Under the pieces are notes generated by a model, which was given only the letters and a program-made list of their open reading frames with translations, was not told the DNA's origin and made no database searches. From Amoebophrya sp. A120 (taxonomy: Eukaryota; Sar; Dinophyceae; Syndiniales; Amoebophryaceae), in the NCBI GenBank assembly GCA_905178155.1, contig CAJINV010000002.1, positions 840,780-904,779 on the forward strand: a stretch of 64,000 nt of DNA. The letters are read 5' to 3'. Within the stretch, counting starts at the first letter, position 1; every line of letters starts with the position of its first letter. The position numbers and the translations under genes are program-made. This document shows, in pieces, positions 11,735 through 23,321 of this stretch.

Positions 11735-13939
11735 TCATTTCATCAAAACGTTTGACATCATCATATCTGCCGCACCTCCTCCTCCACCAGAAGAAGACGC
11801 GGAAAAACCACCAGCACTACTTCCGCCCATCATTCCCGCCCCTATCCTGGACTCCTCCCCCACAAAAGCGCTCAAATCCGTCTGCGCCGGCGGCCAGATC
11901 GGCATGCGAGGGTAGGTATCAAAAGTAAAAATGTCTGGGTCTGGAAACTTGTGATGCTGGGTGGCGTCTCATGATGACGCTACAAATGCTGGCTCAGCAT
12001 GACAAGTTTCTGCTCTCCTAGGTGTTGCCTATTCTGCATGACAAACTGCGTTTCTGCATCACAGAAAAACGGAGCTCTTGGGTAACATGCATGACAGATT
12101 TAAGAGTCATGCCAGACAAGCATGACAAACATGAATTCTTCCAGACCCAGACATTTTTACAGTTGATAGTAGGTGTTTGGCGGCGTGATGTAAAGCTGCC
12201 CCTGCTTGTTACCCGAACTCGAATTCATGTTGGACGCCAAAATCTGCCGTTCCATATATGCAATACAGATTTCCCGTACATGATGTACAAGATGCATCAC
12301 AAATTTCACCAATTTGGAGTGCCACACTTGTCATGCTAAACTAGGATCGAAACCCAAATTTGTCATGCAGAGGCCGCATTTGTACTACGTGTACGGGAGA
12401 TTTACTGTGGATACCAAATTCCCGCACAACACCCTGGCTTTCATTACCGGGGCGGAAGTCAGTAGCGCTTTGTTCCGAATAAATTCGTTTGACGGATCTT
12501 GGTTGTCTTCTGGTGTTGCAGAAGACGCAGCGGCTCCGGACACGTCGTCTCCTGGGGGTTCGGCTATCCCGCCTTCTTCTGGTGATAAGGTGCTCTCAGC
12601 GTCTTCTCCTGCGCCACCTCCAGTTGTTGTACCGTCTCCCTCTCCACCGCCTTCCTTCACCTTCGCCGCATCCTCCTCCGCTTCTCTATTCGCACTTCCA
12701 AAATCGGGTTCTACCTCCTTCTTCGTAACCAACAGCCAGTTCTTGAAGCGGTCGCAGGTTTTCCGCAAATTTTTCAGCAAATCCGAACTCTCGTACGACT
12801 TCTCATACTTCTCGTTCTCCGCCTGCCGGTAAGCTAAAACCGCGTTTTCCTTACAAGTATTAACTGCAAATAACGCATCGCACTCATATACAACATGCAT
12901 TACAAATTTCCTCAGCTGCATGAGAAAGATAATTTGTAATGCGGATTTACCTCAAGAAAAGATTTGTAATGCATGATTACAATTACAACGAGTACGATAT
13001 TTTTGCTGTTCATAGCAAGACTGTCCGATCTGCCAGTGTTTGGTCGCGATGGTTTCGTATCAAATGCAAAAGTGTCTGGATCTGGAAAGTTGGAACTTGT
13101 GATGCTGACTTTGGACTCTAAAAAAATCTGTATTGCATGACCAGCAAGAGGAGTCTAGTTTGTGCTACGCGGGGAGGGCGTTTGTCATGCGGAAATGGTA
13201 TCAAGAAAGTTGCCAAAAATCTGTGATGCTGGGTCATGCATTACAATCATCATGGGTCATGCCAGACAAGCATGACAAGCCTTCCATTTTTCCAGACCCA
13301 GACATTTTTGCATTTGATATTTCGAAATAGTTCGCCACTTGCGCGTACTTCGCCGCCTTCTGCGCAGCTTCGAAGGCGACGGACTGTTTTGTATCTGCTA
13401 GGTAAGTATCCTGTGCAAAAGTATCGTACTCGTAGTAATTGCAGTCATGCATTACAAAACTTTTTCTTAAGGTAAATCAGCATTACAAATTTTATTTCTC
13501 TTGCTGAAAGAATTTGCAATGCATTTATACGAATGCGATACTTTTGCAGTTCATAGTAAGACGGGTAGAGCGGTTCCGCTGCCTTCCAGGGGTCGGGGCC
13601 GGTGAGACCGGCGTACTCCTCTATCCTGAGTAAAAACGTACCCACACCATAGTCAAGATGGGGAATCGGCTAGACAAATCCACAAGTTTTGGCTGTTTTG
13701 CATGACAAATTTGCATTCGTAGTGTAGTGCGGTTTGAGCTAGCTCAGCAGCATCACAGATCTAGCATACCATGCTGATTGGAGCATGACAAATTGCAAAA
13801 CACGACTAGAAAATGCTTCTCATGGGGCTCCGCATGAGAAACATTTTCAGCATGCAGATTTGCATTACAACTCTGGTGTGGGTACGTTTTTACTGAGGAT
13901 ATCCTCCTTTTCGACATCGTCCGCCGGGGGCAGATACAT
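11735..13939 (-). CDS. Gene C: unrecognised helical protein with Ser/Gly-rich tail
   Basis: Exons between elements are 13939-13902, 13621-13556, 13406-13320, 13057-13015, 12857-12414, 12256-12169 and 11916-11735. The spliced protein starts MYLPPADDVEKEEYAGLTG and continues with PDPWKAAEPLYPSYLADTK. It has an Ala/Lys-rich helical stretch (FEAAQKAAKYAQVANYFETI), a middle part with YRQAENEKYEKSYESSDLL and WLLVTKKEVE, an acidic Gly/Glu-rich linker, and a Met/Ser/Gly-rich C terminus ending MSNVLMK. No domain recognised. Five of the seven exons are shorter than 100 bp because six introners are packed into about 2.2 kb. The first exon codes only about 12 residues, so an upstream exon cannot be excluded. 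Confidence 0.78.
11917..12168. mobile_element. Introner family A (gene C)
   Basis: 252 bp. Ends TATCAAAAGTAAAAATG and TTTTTACAGTTGATA. TSD GTAGG on both sides. Excision gives PPNTY-PRMPIW. Confidence 0.92.
12257..12413. mobile_element. Introner family G (gene C)
   Basis: 157 bp. Ends TATGCAATACAGATTTCCCG and the inverted CGGGAGATTTACTGTGGATA. TSD CCATA/CCAAA (4 of 5). A homologous copy of the same 157-bp length, in opposite orientation, lies at 25134-25290. Confidence 0.85.
12858..13014. mobile_element. Introner family B (gene C)
   Basis: 157 bp, somewhat diverged. Ends TATTAACTGCAAATAACG and ATATTTTTGCTGTTCATA. TSD ACAAG/GCAAG. Excision gives IGQSC-KENAVL. Confidence 0.87.
13058..13319. 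mobile_element. Introner family A (gene C)
   Basis: 262 bp. Ends TATCAAATGCAAAAGTG and TTTTTGCATTTGATA. TSD TTTCG on both sides. Excision gives ANYFET-IATKHW. Confidence 0.92.
13407..13555. mobile_element. Introner family B (gene C)
   Basis: 149 bp. Ends TATCCTGTGCAAAAGTATCG and CTTTTGCAGTTCATA. TSD GTAAG on both sides. Excision gives LYPSY-LADTKQ. Confidence 0.92.
13622..13901. mobile_element. Introner family C (gene C)
   Basis: Exactly 280 bp. TIR TATCCTGAGTAAAAACGTAC continuing into CCACACCA. TSD TCCTC on both sides. The two other family C copies in the window have the same length. Confidence 0.93.
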
Positions 13940-14536
13940 CTTGGGGTAAGTGTTTTGGTGTAACTTAAATTTTGGAAGTATAACAATACAAATTCACGCC
14001 TTTGATGTACCTTGTTGTCGTTGCTGCGCGCCACGAGTAATGAAGCCTTCTTGTTCTTCTAGTACTTCTAGTTCGACGACATTTTCGATCTTGTGCACAC
14101 GTTCTGCGTCGAAAACAGCGAAAAAAGATTGCAAATTCACATCTTCCAAAGGAAGGAAATCGAAATGTAGTTCTCTCGGGCGTCGACTTTTCCTTTTTAG
14201 ATCATCGAAGGCGAACGCGCTCGTTGTAGGCTCTCAGAGTAGCATGCGACGAGTCGAAACATGAATGGAGCGAACACGGAGGAAAAACAAAACTCCCGCT
14301 CGTGCGAGCCACAAAGTCAACCGGTTTATTTCTATTTCACACAATGACAAAAGTACACAGTGTCTAAAGAGAATATCGTGACAAGGGCAAAACATCGTTC
14401 TTCTGGAGTCCTTCCAATCTCCACAGAACTTCATCCCTAGGCAAATGATAATGATGTAAAAAAATGTATAGTGTAAGACTTCTCCAATTGTTCTTGTAAA
14501 ACGCTGATTCCTTGTCACCTTGAGGGTGCACTACTT
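13940..14536. other. Intergenic, genes C and D
   Basis: 597 bp between the gene C start and the gene D stop. Nothing recognisable; expected to hold the gene C promoter and the gene D 3' UTR. Confidence 0.5.
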
Positions 14537-17500
14537 TCACCACGCCCCCTGTCCGTGGAACCCCGATCCGCGCATGCCCCAACCATCATTGTGCGCTGCA
14601 CCCCAAGCCATGTCATTGTGCGTTGCCATCCAGGAATCGCGATACTGCCAGCCGGAGCTATCGCCTTCTCCTCCTTTTCCATACGAAGATATTCTGGCAG
14701 CGGCTCCTGTCGCACCACCGCCACCGTCGCCAGAAGGATGATAATATCCAGCTGAGGACACGGTTGTGTAGCTGTAGTTTTCCGTATAAATATCGCCTTT
14801 CCTCCCGCTCAATCGCTTCTTCTGTAGATTCTCCATCGAGGGGCGTGGAGGTGCAGCTCCGGCGAGCGTGTTGCTACGAGTTAGCTTTCCCCTTCCCTTT
14901 GACGTAGTAGCTGCTCCAGGAGCCGATGGCAACTGCAATTTCGGAACAGCAGCTGCACCACCAGCAGCTGATGAACTACCTCCATTTGCGCCCGACTGCC
15001 CCGCACTCCCACCCCGCCTCGGTGTTGTTGGAGTGATAGCCTGCTCACCACTCCCACCTCGCCTGGGTGTGGTTGGGGCGATTGGCAAGTTAGACTTCCG
15101 GGGCCCCGGGGAAGGAGTCTCACCTTGATTCCCGTAAGAACTACCGTATAATTGCTGCGCCGCGAGTCTTGGCGGCAACCTGACCATCGGCCCGTGATGC
15201 GCGTAAAAGGGGGCGGTTCTGGGTGTCGAATGTGGCGTCGCCGGCGGGGTAAATTGTTCGTCACTTTTTCTCCTTCCACTCAACCGAAGCGCGTTTGGTG
15301 CTAGCTCGTCAGACGGTCTCGGTGTTGCAGCAGCTCTTGGTGTCTTCATCTCCTCCGCCACTAATTTCGGATCCGTTTCGGCCGCTGGTTCCAAACACGC
15401 ACTCGGCCGTTGGTAGTAACCGGCGCGATAGTAGATGATAAATTCCGGTAATATTTGCGATGGATCGAACAGGACAAATTCCCGGAATTTCAATCTGATG
15501 TTGTCCGCCATCAATGTATTGAAACCCGCCTTTCCCATTTTCTCCGCGACCCCTTCTTCGATTTCGAAGTGGGGTGTCGAATTTTTACTGTCCCTTTTCT
15601 CGGCAGCATCAGCTGCGTCCTTCACCGCCTCATCGGAATTTGTGATGCAGTTAAAAGCCATATTGTCAATTTTTTCCAAATCCTCCGCCTTACACGCCAT
15701 TTTGTGGCTGACAAACACCTTGCCCAGCGCACTTCTGCACAACAGCTGCGTGCGGGGCTTCGTAATCGCGTTCATTTGCTCGGGGAAGTACAGCCTGGCC
15801 CCGGCGGAACAGTGCGATTTCTCGTTCACTGTGAGAAGTTGCTTGTCCACACGGGTGGGCTGGGTGTTGTAGTAGTATTCCGAAACGGTTTTAGCAATAC
15901 TTGTTTTGCGGCTGTTGGAGTTTGTGGTTGTGTTTGATTTGATGTTCATCCCGCCGCCGTCTTCTGACTCTGTAAAGGATTTGAAGTTGTTAACTCTGTC
16001 CATGGATTCCAACTCAACCAACTCAGCCGTATATCTGTCCGCTTTCGAACTCGCTTCTGCTAGGTAAATCGCCTTTCCAAACCGAGACCCGTGCTTCGAT
16101 TTCTCACTCGCTTCTGGTAGGTTGATATGAACTTCAAAAGCATCGCACTCGTACTAATTGCAAACATGCATGACAAATCGTCTTCCTAAAGTAAAACAGC
16201 ATTACGAATCCCATTTGTGATGCTGAGGGAAGTTGTGATGCTATTTATACGTAGCACGTTGCTTTTGCAGTTCATAGTTGAACCCCTTCTGCGCGATCTC
16301 CCACGCGTTTCTTTCCTTCGTACCGTGGAAAAGGAAGCATTCGTTGTATTCTTTGTAAACCGGGTAAACATGGTCGTCGACGTAATTACTTGAATATGAA
16401 TTGTAATTGTTCGAATTCGAATTATCTCCAAAAACCTCCGGCAGCGCCCTGGGCCAGATTTTATCCGGAGTGACTTTCTCCGTCATCACCTTATTCGTGT
16501 CGAACTGCGTTTTTTTCTCGACATTCGTGTACATTTTGTCAGAGATCCAGTCAAACTGTTCCCAGATTTTTTCCCTCGTATCCTCAAACAACTCAACCTG
16601 GTTCTCGGAATAGCACCAGTAAACCTTGTCCACAACGTAGAAATCTGGGACGTTTTCCTGTAACTTCACCGACCTGGGATGTTGCTCCTTTTTCAAATTC
16701 GCGAGAACCACATTTGTTGCGTTTTTCAACTTTTGTACCGCGGGACCTTGTTTATCCTTAATCTCATTCTTGACCTCGTCCTTCACCTTGATCGCCGCTG
16801 CCAAATTCGCGGTTTGCCGCTTCTTTTTCAGATTCGACTCCCACATTAACTCGTGTTGGGAATCCGTTTTCCGGTGGGTTTCAGTATGGAAGTGCACAAC
16901 TCCTGCTCCCCCTCATTTGTATGGCATGGCCAGCAATACAAACACCAGCACACGTGTATGCTGTGCATGACAAGTTCATGCGACGGATGCAGTGCTGTTT
17001 GCGCTTCCAGGTTTTGTCATGCAAACAGTGCCACAAGTCAGTGCAGCAACCGGATTTGGGATTTTGCATGACAAATGACGGGGAGGGGGAGTTGTGCACT
17101 CTCATATTCGTTTAAAAGCTTTTCGAAGACATTGATGACTTGTGCGTGCTTCGGGTTTTCTCTGTGGAAGGAGGTGTGGGTGAAAAACCCGATAGACTGT
17201 GGCTCATCTCGTACACTCCCATCAGTAGACCGGCTGCCGGGAGTTCTCGTACTGCTTGTGCTCCTCTTTGTCTTGGTAGAAGAAGTTGTACTTCTCGGTT
17301 TCTTGTTAGAAGTGTTACCGCCTGCAGGAGGTGGTGGACTACTTACTTTTGCGGCTTGTACTTTCGCGGAGGTTTTTTTCACAATATCGTTTTTCACCTG
17401 TTTCACCTTCTCGGTCACCTGTTTCACCTTCTCGGCTCTCGGTTGTTGCAAAGGTGCGGTCTTTTTGCTTTTGAAAAGCGAACTCCAAAAACCTTCGCCC

Positions 17501-18870
17501 TCGGGTTTCGGCTGTTTTCGTGCTAGCGGGAGAAGGCCCTTGACATCATAGGCACTAGAGCTGCCTGCAGTTTCTTCTTCTGGATGTAGTTGCGGAGCCA
17601 CGCGCACCTCCAAAACTCTATCGTCACTATCTACCCGGTACTCCACTGGCGTGCCTTTCTCCAAAATGAAAACGGAATGATTTTCATCTGTAGTCAGCTC
17701 GACCTTGGAGAATTGGAGGAGCTGCAGATCCTCATCGTGCAGCCCGTCGTGGCTTGCATGATCTTGATCTCCAGCAGGAGCACCTTCATGCACGATATCA
17801 CCATCCGCCCCCTTCTGGTAATACGCTACTTTCGCCCCGTGGTGATCACCGTCGATGGCTAAGGATTTTGATTCCTCCTCATGATGATGATGGTGGTCTT
17901 CCGGCTTCCTCTCGTGTCCGACCAAATCATGGTTTATCAGTTTGTTGACATCAATGTGTTTCAGCAAGCCAAATCCGGATTTGTCATCGTAGTTCACGAT
18001 CTCCCCCTTGTGGAACTTCTCATCTGGGTGGATTAAATCTTCCTCGTCCGATAAAGCTTTCGCCGTGTCTTGCTGTACTGCGACTGCCCCTGCTGGACCG
18101 GTTTCTATTGCGAGACTCGCTTGTAGGCGGGTTATAACCTCGTCGTTCCCTGCGGGAGCTACCTGTTGATCACCATCACCTTCGTGAAGAGGACCAACAT
18201 CTTCCCCCTCCGTAATCCCGATCTCCACGAGAGAGTCATGCAAATACTTCGGATGACTACTCGGTAAAAAACTCTTCGACAGCGTTAGCTTCTTTTCCTT
18301 CTCGAGCTCGTTGAACTGCGCTATCTGGTCATAATACTCCTTTTTCACCCCGTGCATAACACTCACCGCCTCGCCCTCCGGGTGGGTTATATCTGAGAGA
18401 GCGTCAGCGTTTTTTGACAGCAGAGAACCGTGTCCTTGACCGGGTTCTTCTTTGAAGGGAGCTATTGTGGCGTTGAGTGGGGAGATCGACGCGGCAGACG
18501 ATTCGGCTTCATCACCGTCGCTGTCGGTAAAAGCCAACGCCTCAAACAACCCCTGATGGTCGTAATTCTGCGGTTTTCTCGTCTGATGCGCGAATTTCAC
18601 CACCTCGTCATCTGGTATAGTTGCGTCCGAAACTGCGCCAGTATCGCTAGCGACGATCTTCTCGCCCCGTTGCATCAAAACTACGGAGGATTCGCTGCCT
18701 GAAACCACGGAGCTTTTACTAGCTGTATTAGCGTCTTTTGAAAACAACACGGGCGGTAGTTGTTTCGCTTTAACCGGTGGGGGTCCTTTCCGCGGTCGCG
18801 GTGGTGGGTGGTAGTTGAAGCGAAAAGCGCGCCGGCGGCCCTCGGGAAATGGGAGAAACTCTTCCGACAT
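14537..18870 (-). CDS. Gene D: PARP-type ADP-ribosyltransferase
   Basis: Exons between elements are 18870-17107, 16884-16277 and 16125-14537. The first 588 residues are mostly acidic, low-complexity sequence (MSEEFLPFPEGRRRAFRFNY start; His-rich patch; Lys-rich patch with repeated KVKQVTE). The PARP catalytic fold follows: CFLFHGTKERNAWEIAQKGFN holds the His of the H-Y-E triad; SRFGKAIYLAEASSKADRY holds the Tyr; LCRSALGKVFVS is the usual middle strand; REFVLFDPSQILPEFIIYY holds the Glu. All three triad positions are present, so chain-forming PARP activity, which moves ADP-ribose from NAD+ to protein or nucleic acid, is plausible. The C-terminal 250 residues are Pro/Arg/Gly-rich and contain two adjacent PTTPRRGGS repeats. 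No WGR or zinc-finger domain was seen. Family assignment is firm; substrate and location are unknown. Confidence 0.9.
16126..16276. mobile_element. Introner family B (gene D)
   Basis: 151 bp. Ends TATGAACTTCAAAAGC and CTTTTGCAGTTCATA. TSD GTTGA on both sides. It lies between the His and Tyr motifs of the PARP fold; excision gives QKGFN-LPEASEK. Confidence 0.92.
16885..17106. mobile_element. Introner family E (gene D)
   Basis: 222 bp. TIR AGTGCACAACTCC, then CTCCCCCTC, preceded by TATGG at one end; the other end is CTCATA. TSD diverged (TTCAG/TTCGT, 3 of 5), yet dropping one copy gives LLNE-THRKT in frame. Confidence 0.88.
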
Positions 18871-19290
18871 TGTTTTGGGGGTAATTGTGTAGTTTGCGAT
18901 TAGCTTTAAACTAATTGGTGCTGGTGCTGGAAGTTGCTGTTGACGTACTCAAATAGGATTAGGATTATTGATGTAGTGCTTGTGCTTGTCAAGGTGAGAG
19001 GACACAAACGAGGCCAGCGCTCAGGGTATGAGCGTCTACCTTCGCGACCATAAAACCAAAATGGGAATAAAGTGGCATAGCAGCATGGGAATGCGCCGTT
19101 ACCTTGACTTTCTGAAGTGCACCTGGCGTACTCAATCAATTCATTCACTGTGGTGCGGAGATGTCGCCGTGAGTTGATGCTGATGGATCGTCTCCATGGT
19201 ACGACAAACGAAAGAGTTTTTATTTCCGGAGGAATTTGCACGACAAAAAATAAAAAACGAGCGATAGTATGGTACTGACAGAAGTTCATG

Positions 19291-19352
19291 GCCTACGAAA
19301 GCAGGACCGACAGAAGAAGAGACGTATTCACTTTGGTTGCAGATCAGAGATC
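19291..19352 (+). repeat. Dispersed GACGTATTCACTTTGG repeat, site 1
   Basis: Contains CTACGAAAGCAGGACCGACA followed by GAAGAAGAGACGTATTCACT and TTGGTTGCAG. The same module occurs at 20778-20835, 21891-21945, 23238-23290 and 24498-24550, several times followed by CACGAAAACCGAATTGGTG. Confidence 0.8.
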
Positions 19353-20350
19353 AGAGGTGTCAGCCCACGTGACGCCGTCACGCAAGCTGGGCTCAACGCA
19401 GCGGTCAGGCAATCCTAACCACCACGTCGGCCGTAAAATAGATTTGCGTTTGTCAGAAGTTTGGAGCTGATGACACAGAAATAACTAAACCCTTTTGATG
19501 CAGACTAGAGAAGCTAAAAACTAGGCTCCGAAGAGCTGAGCTGGAATGGGCGAGAAGACTATGCTCCGAGGAGCTACTTTGGAAAGGTTTTAAAAAAACT
19601 ATGCTCCGAGGAGCGGGCCTGGGGGAGCTAAAACAAAACTAAGCTTTCAGATTTTGGATTTCAAACAAAATAAAACTACACGACAATAGGTCAGAATAAT
19701 GGTCTTCGTCCTGCGAAAACCCTCAAACCGGCTACAAGTCGTGACTTATCGAGATCGCCACTTTTCAAACTACGCAGGATTAGTCTTTTCGCAGAAAAAG
19801 AGCCCAGGAACTTTCCCGAACTAAACAAAGCTGCAGTTTTAGATGGGGACAAGGCGATACATGTGAGATCATGGAAAACAACAGCTTTTTTGGATTTTCG
19901 CTACCAATAATGAGTCCGCTTTTCCATCATAGCATCGGGACAAGGCGAGCTTGATGGATCCACAGAGCTTGTAAGAGTTTAACTACGAGGTGCGAAGCCT
20001 TTAACACGTACTGCGGTCCTTTCCCGACGATCAAGTTTAAAACTCTCACTTCTGTAATTACGTTCGTGTAATAGCATCGCAAGTTCATAAACAACGGAGC
20101 TACCAAGAGAGACAAAACACGACGTCGCTCGTCTCACATCAGCACACCATCGTGTTGCGGACTAGCAAAGCTCCCAACTGAGAAAAAGAAAGGTAAAAGA
20201 AAAAAGAAAGCCAAACTCAGATAGTTTGACTTTTACCTTGCTGTAAAGAGAAAGAAAAACTGCACTCCTAGAGAGTTACGGTTTTTTTTTTGTGTTTTTT
20301 ATTTTCTGGTAGTCGATATCGATAAACTTCTTCTTCGAGCAAAAAATAAG

Positions 20351-20482
20351 GTCCTAAACCCGCCGACCTGAATCCACGATTTTCCCAAATCGCCCATACA
20401 AAAAACGCCAGAATCACCGAAATAGCCCGGCGGACCAAGGACAGCAAAGAGAACTCTCTCGCGTTACATCGATAAACAGGTC
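20351..20482 (+). repeat. 130-bp dispersed repeat, copy 1
   Basis: Starts GTCCTAAACCCGCCGACCTG, passes through AGCCCGGCGGA(A/C)CAAGGACAGC and AGAACTCTCTCGCGT, and ends CAGGTC. Collinear with 21348-21480. Both copies are associated with a T-rich tract, upstream of copy 1 and downstream of copy 2. Confidence 0.8.
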
Positions 20483-20777
20483 GCCCGGTCTACATGGTAA
20501 CAATTCCACGACATTATTACACAATTTGGAAGCTTAATAGTTCACCCGAGTTGGTTATGAAAATAGGTCGAACGAAATTTCTGCTTCTAGAACTACTTTT
20601 TTCCGGTGTCAAAAACAGAGATGAACAAGTCCTCTTATTCAAAAACTGAAGTCCCCCAGGCAGGTTAACAACGAACGCAGCAAAAATCTACTTCGCAACA
20701 GCTACAGCCCTACCACCTGCACCAGCTTTCTTCTTTTTCGGCTTTCGCATCCAACGAAAACCGAATTGGTGTGCGTG

Positions 20778-20835
20778 AGCAGGACCGACAGAAGAAGAGA
20801 CGTATTCACTTTGGTTGCAGCACGAAAACCGAACT
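20778..20835 (+). repeat. Dispersed GACGTATTCACTTTGG repeat, site 2
   Basis: Nearly the same module as 19291-19352, and preceded by its partner motif AACGAAAACCGAATTGGTG. Confidence 0.8.
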
Positions 20836-20867
20836 TCTTTCTTTTTCAACAGACAGCAAAACTGGAA

Positions 20868-20945
20868 ACTTGGGAAGCCATAAACTACTTGAAAAACCTG
20901 GGAAGCCTTAAACTATTTGAAATACCTGGGTAGCCTTAAAACCTT
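20868..20945 (+). repeat. Short tandem repeat, about 32 bp x 2.5
   Basis: Units of the form ACCTGGGAAGCCTTAAACTA followed by TTTGAAA, with a few changes per unit. Confidence 0.65.
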
Positions 20946-21347
20946 TGAGTACTTTGGGGACAGTAAAAAAATGAATCAAGTAATAGATTGATGGTAGTGA
21001 GAAGTGAATGACTAGACAACATAGCGCAATACTACACAACTTGGGGGCTTAACAGATCAGATTTTAGGTCGGGAGGATCTTATTATTAGCAATCTTGATT
21101 AGCGCCGCGCAGATCAGGACTAGATCACGCGAAAGAAATAAAATGTAGATCAAGCCGCGTAGAGCACTAAAAAAGCATCTCTGATTTTTGCAAATATTCA
21201 TTTTTAGAGGGGGACAAGGCGAGTAGGAAAAGAAACAGGAAAATTGGCAGACTTCCTGCTTTTTCCTTGCCTTGTAAAGTCTAAATCGACCGATATAGGT
21301 GGGGACAAGTCGTGCTGTATGAGTTAGTAAAGATACAGAAAAGCGAA

Positions 21348-21480
21348 GTCCTAAACCCGCCGACCTGAGTGCACGACTTTTACCTAACCTTCCATAAAAA
21401 AAACGTCAGAGTCACCGATTTAGCCCGGCGGAACAAGGACAGCATTTAGAACTCTCTCGCGTCACAACGATACCCAGGTC
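21348..21480 (+). repeat. 130-bp dispersed repeat, copy 2
   Basis: Partner of 20351-20482, about 85 percent alike by eye. Confidence 0.8.
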
Positions 21481-21890
21481 TAAACGAATAACATGAAGAG
21501 CGTAAATATTGCAAAGAGGGCATGGTTGGTCGCTCCAACTGGCTCTCTTCACCATATCGCACCACGAGCTCCATTTAAACAAGTGAAAAAAGAAGAGAAA
21601 AAAGGGAAGGAAAGGCAAGCACTACGCGCGCTTGGCTTTTAGTACACTAGTTCTACTGTAACTGCTCTTTTTTTTTTGTGTGTTTTTAGTTTTTTTTCGC
21701 TATAATAACTTCTTCCTTTCAACTAACGCTCACTACTACTTTCGGCTCACTCTACGAGCTGGCTCCTCTTACGTAAACAACGGGAGCCCTCGGCTTTCTG
21801 CGTGACTTCGTAGCGGCAATAAACGGGGCCGGGTCGACAAGTATCTGCGTCTTCAAAGCAATCGCTGCCTCAAGCGCTAGCGACTTGAAG

Positions 21891-22065
21891 GTCTACGAAA
21901 GCAGGACCGACGGAAGAGGAGACGTATTCACTTTGGTTGCAGCACAGAAGAAGAGACGTATTCACTTTGGTTACAGAAGAAGAGACGTATTCACTTTGGT
22001 TACAGAAGAAGAGACGTATTCACTTTGGTTACAGAAGAAGAGACGTATTCACTTGGTGTGCGGCA
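21891..22065 (+). repeat. Dispersed repeat site 3 expanded into a 29-bp tandem array
   Basis: After the CTACGAAAGCAGGACCGACG lead-in, the unit AGAAGAGACGTATTCACTTT plus GGTTACAGA repeats at a 29-bp period, four to five times from about 21915. The units are almost identical, so expansion is recent. Confidence 0.85.
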
Positions 22066-22894
22066 TTCACTTGATTTTGTTTTTATCGGAATTTTTATCC
22101 TCATCGCCATTTTGGATTTGGCAGCTCCCTGGTTCGTAATAAATTGCACGAGATCAAGACAGCTGAAGCCTTCAAAGAGAAATTAAAGCGAAAACTCTGA
22201 AAATGGATCTGGCATTGTAAACGGAGAATGGGCCTGACGGTGTAACGATTATAACAAATACCACATAGGCAAAAACCCCACCTATCCACAGGAAATCAAC
22301 TTTGAATTGCAGCGCCAGACCTGCTGCTAGTGAGTCGGTAACAAGCGTCGAATGCGCGTCAAGCTTATCAACTGTGGCTGAGCAAAAGACGACATCAACA
22401 GGTTGATCATGTGTTTGTTCAAAATCGGGGCAAGTTCAAGATCTTCGTGGCGGATCATCACGATCATCATCATCTTCGTTGGTAAAGGTGCAACTAGATG
22501 TGCCTGTGGGATGATCACTCAGGCACACAGGCAGAGTAAAAGCTACTAGAAGCGATCTTCATCCCTTACATAAGACCTGAAGGGTTCTTTCCTCCAACAT
22601 CTTATTCAAAACTGACACTTCCTTGAAGCTGAAGCATACTCAGGATCCACATCTTCTCAAACCCGTTCGTGATCGTATGTTAGCGCTTTAGGAAAGGGCA
22701 AAGACACCGTCCAGCGCGCATGCAAAAATAAAAAAATACGGCACGAAAGAAACAAGCATTGGCGATCTTTCTTTGTGTAATTCGATAGAAAATGCCTCAC
22801 GCCTTAGCGAACGAAGCTTCTTCACCCGCAACGAGATGTGGTTTTTTGGATTCGGAAGAAGCTTACTCTGCCAAGCTAGAGCAGGTAGAAAGTT

Positions 22895-22944
22895 AGGTTT
22901 GTCATGCACGACTACCTACGAGTACGGTACTGTTGCATTCCATA
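22895..22944. mobile_element. Truncated introner family B end
   Basis: Only one end survives: TATGGAATGCAACAGTACCG and ACTCGTAGG on the minus strand, with the internal GCATGACAAACCT motif. It abuts the D2HGDH exon exactly where an introner would interrupt it. The other end and the next exon are missing. Confidence 0.7.
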
Positions 22945-23229
22945 CTCGAGAAACTGAAACAACTTCTCGCTGTCGTGCTCCGCATTGGACCCAGAAGTTT
23001 CGACCAAAACGCCGAACTTCGGCTTTCCGTTTCCCTCCGGCAGTAAAAACTCCGGTATGGCGGGCAGGTCCGGCAAATTCTTGCTCAAATTCTCCGTGCA
23101 TTCAGCATCCCAAAATTCGTAGGCGGAGAGGATCTCGCCGAGCTCCGCGCGGGCTTTTTGGAAAAGCGAAACGACGTCATCATAGTGGTCGACGGACAGC
23201 AGGAGCACGTGTTTGGCGTTACATTTTGG
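22945..23229 (-). pseudogene. D2HGDH: Stranded exon of D-2-hydroxyglutarate dehydrogenase
   Basis: One open exon reads about 95 residues resembling the middle of D2HGDH, an FAD-linked oxidase that converts D-2-hydroxyglutarate to 2-oxoglutarate in mitochondria. Diagnostic stretches are GEILSAYEFWDAEC and FGVLVETSGSNAEHDSEKL followed by FQFLE. Nothing like the FAD-binding domain or the C-terminal catalytic part lies near it. On its upstream side it abuts the dispersed GACGTATTCACTTTGG repeat; on its downstream side it ends in half of a family B introner. The reading frame itself is intact. I infer a gene fragment moved or left behind by rearrangement. An assembly break is the alternative. Confidence 0.7.
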
Positions 23230-23237
23230 TTGAAGAA

Positions 23238-23290
23238 CGAAGAAGAAGAGACGTATTCACTTTGGTTGCAGCACGAAAACCGAATTGGTG
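23238..23290 (+). repeat. Dispersed GACGTATTCACTTTGG repeat, site 4
   Basis: GAAGAAGAGACGTATTCACT, TTGGTTGCAG and CACGAAAACCGAATTGGTGG, directly next to the D2HGDH fragment. Confidence 0.8.
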
Positions 23291-23321
23291 GCGCTTGGAC
23301 TTGGAAGGATCGAGGCGCTTA

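Noticed and set aside
22100-22125. Possible dinoflagellate spliced-leader gene (CGCCATTTTGG)
   Set aside because: Only a short part resembles the leader, which should read CCGTAGCCATTTTGGCTCAAG-like. No full copy was found on either strand by eye.
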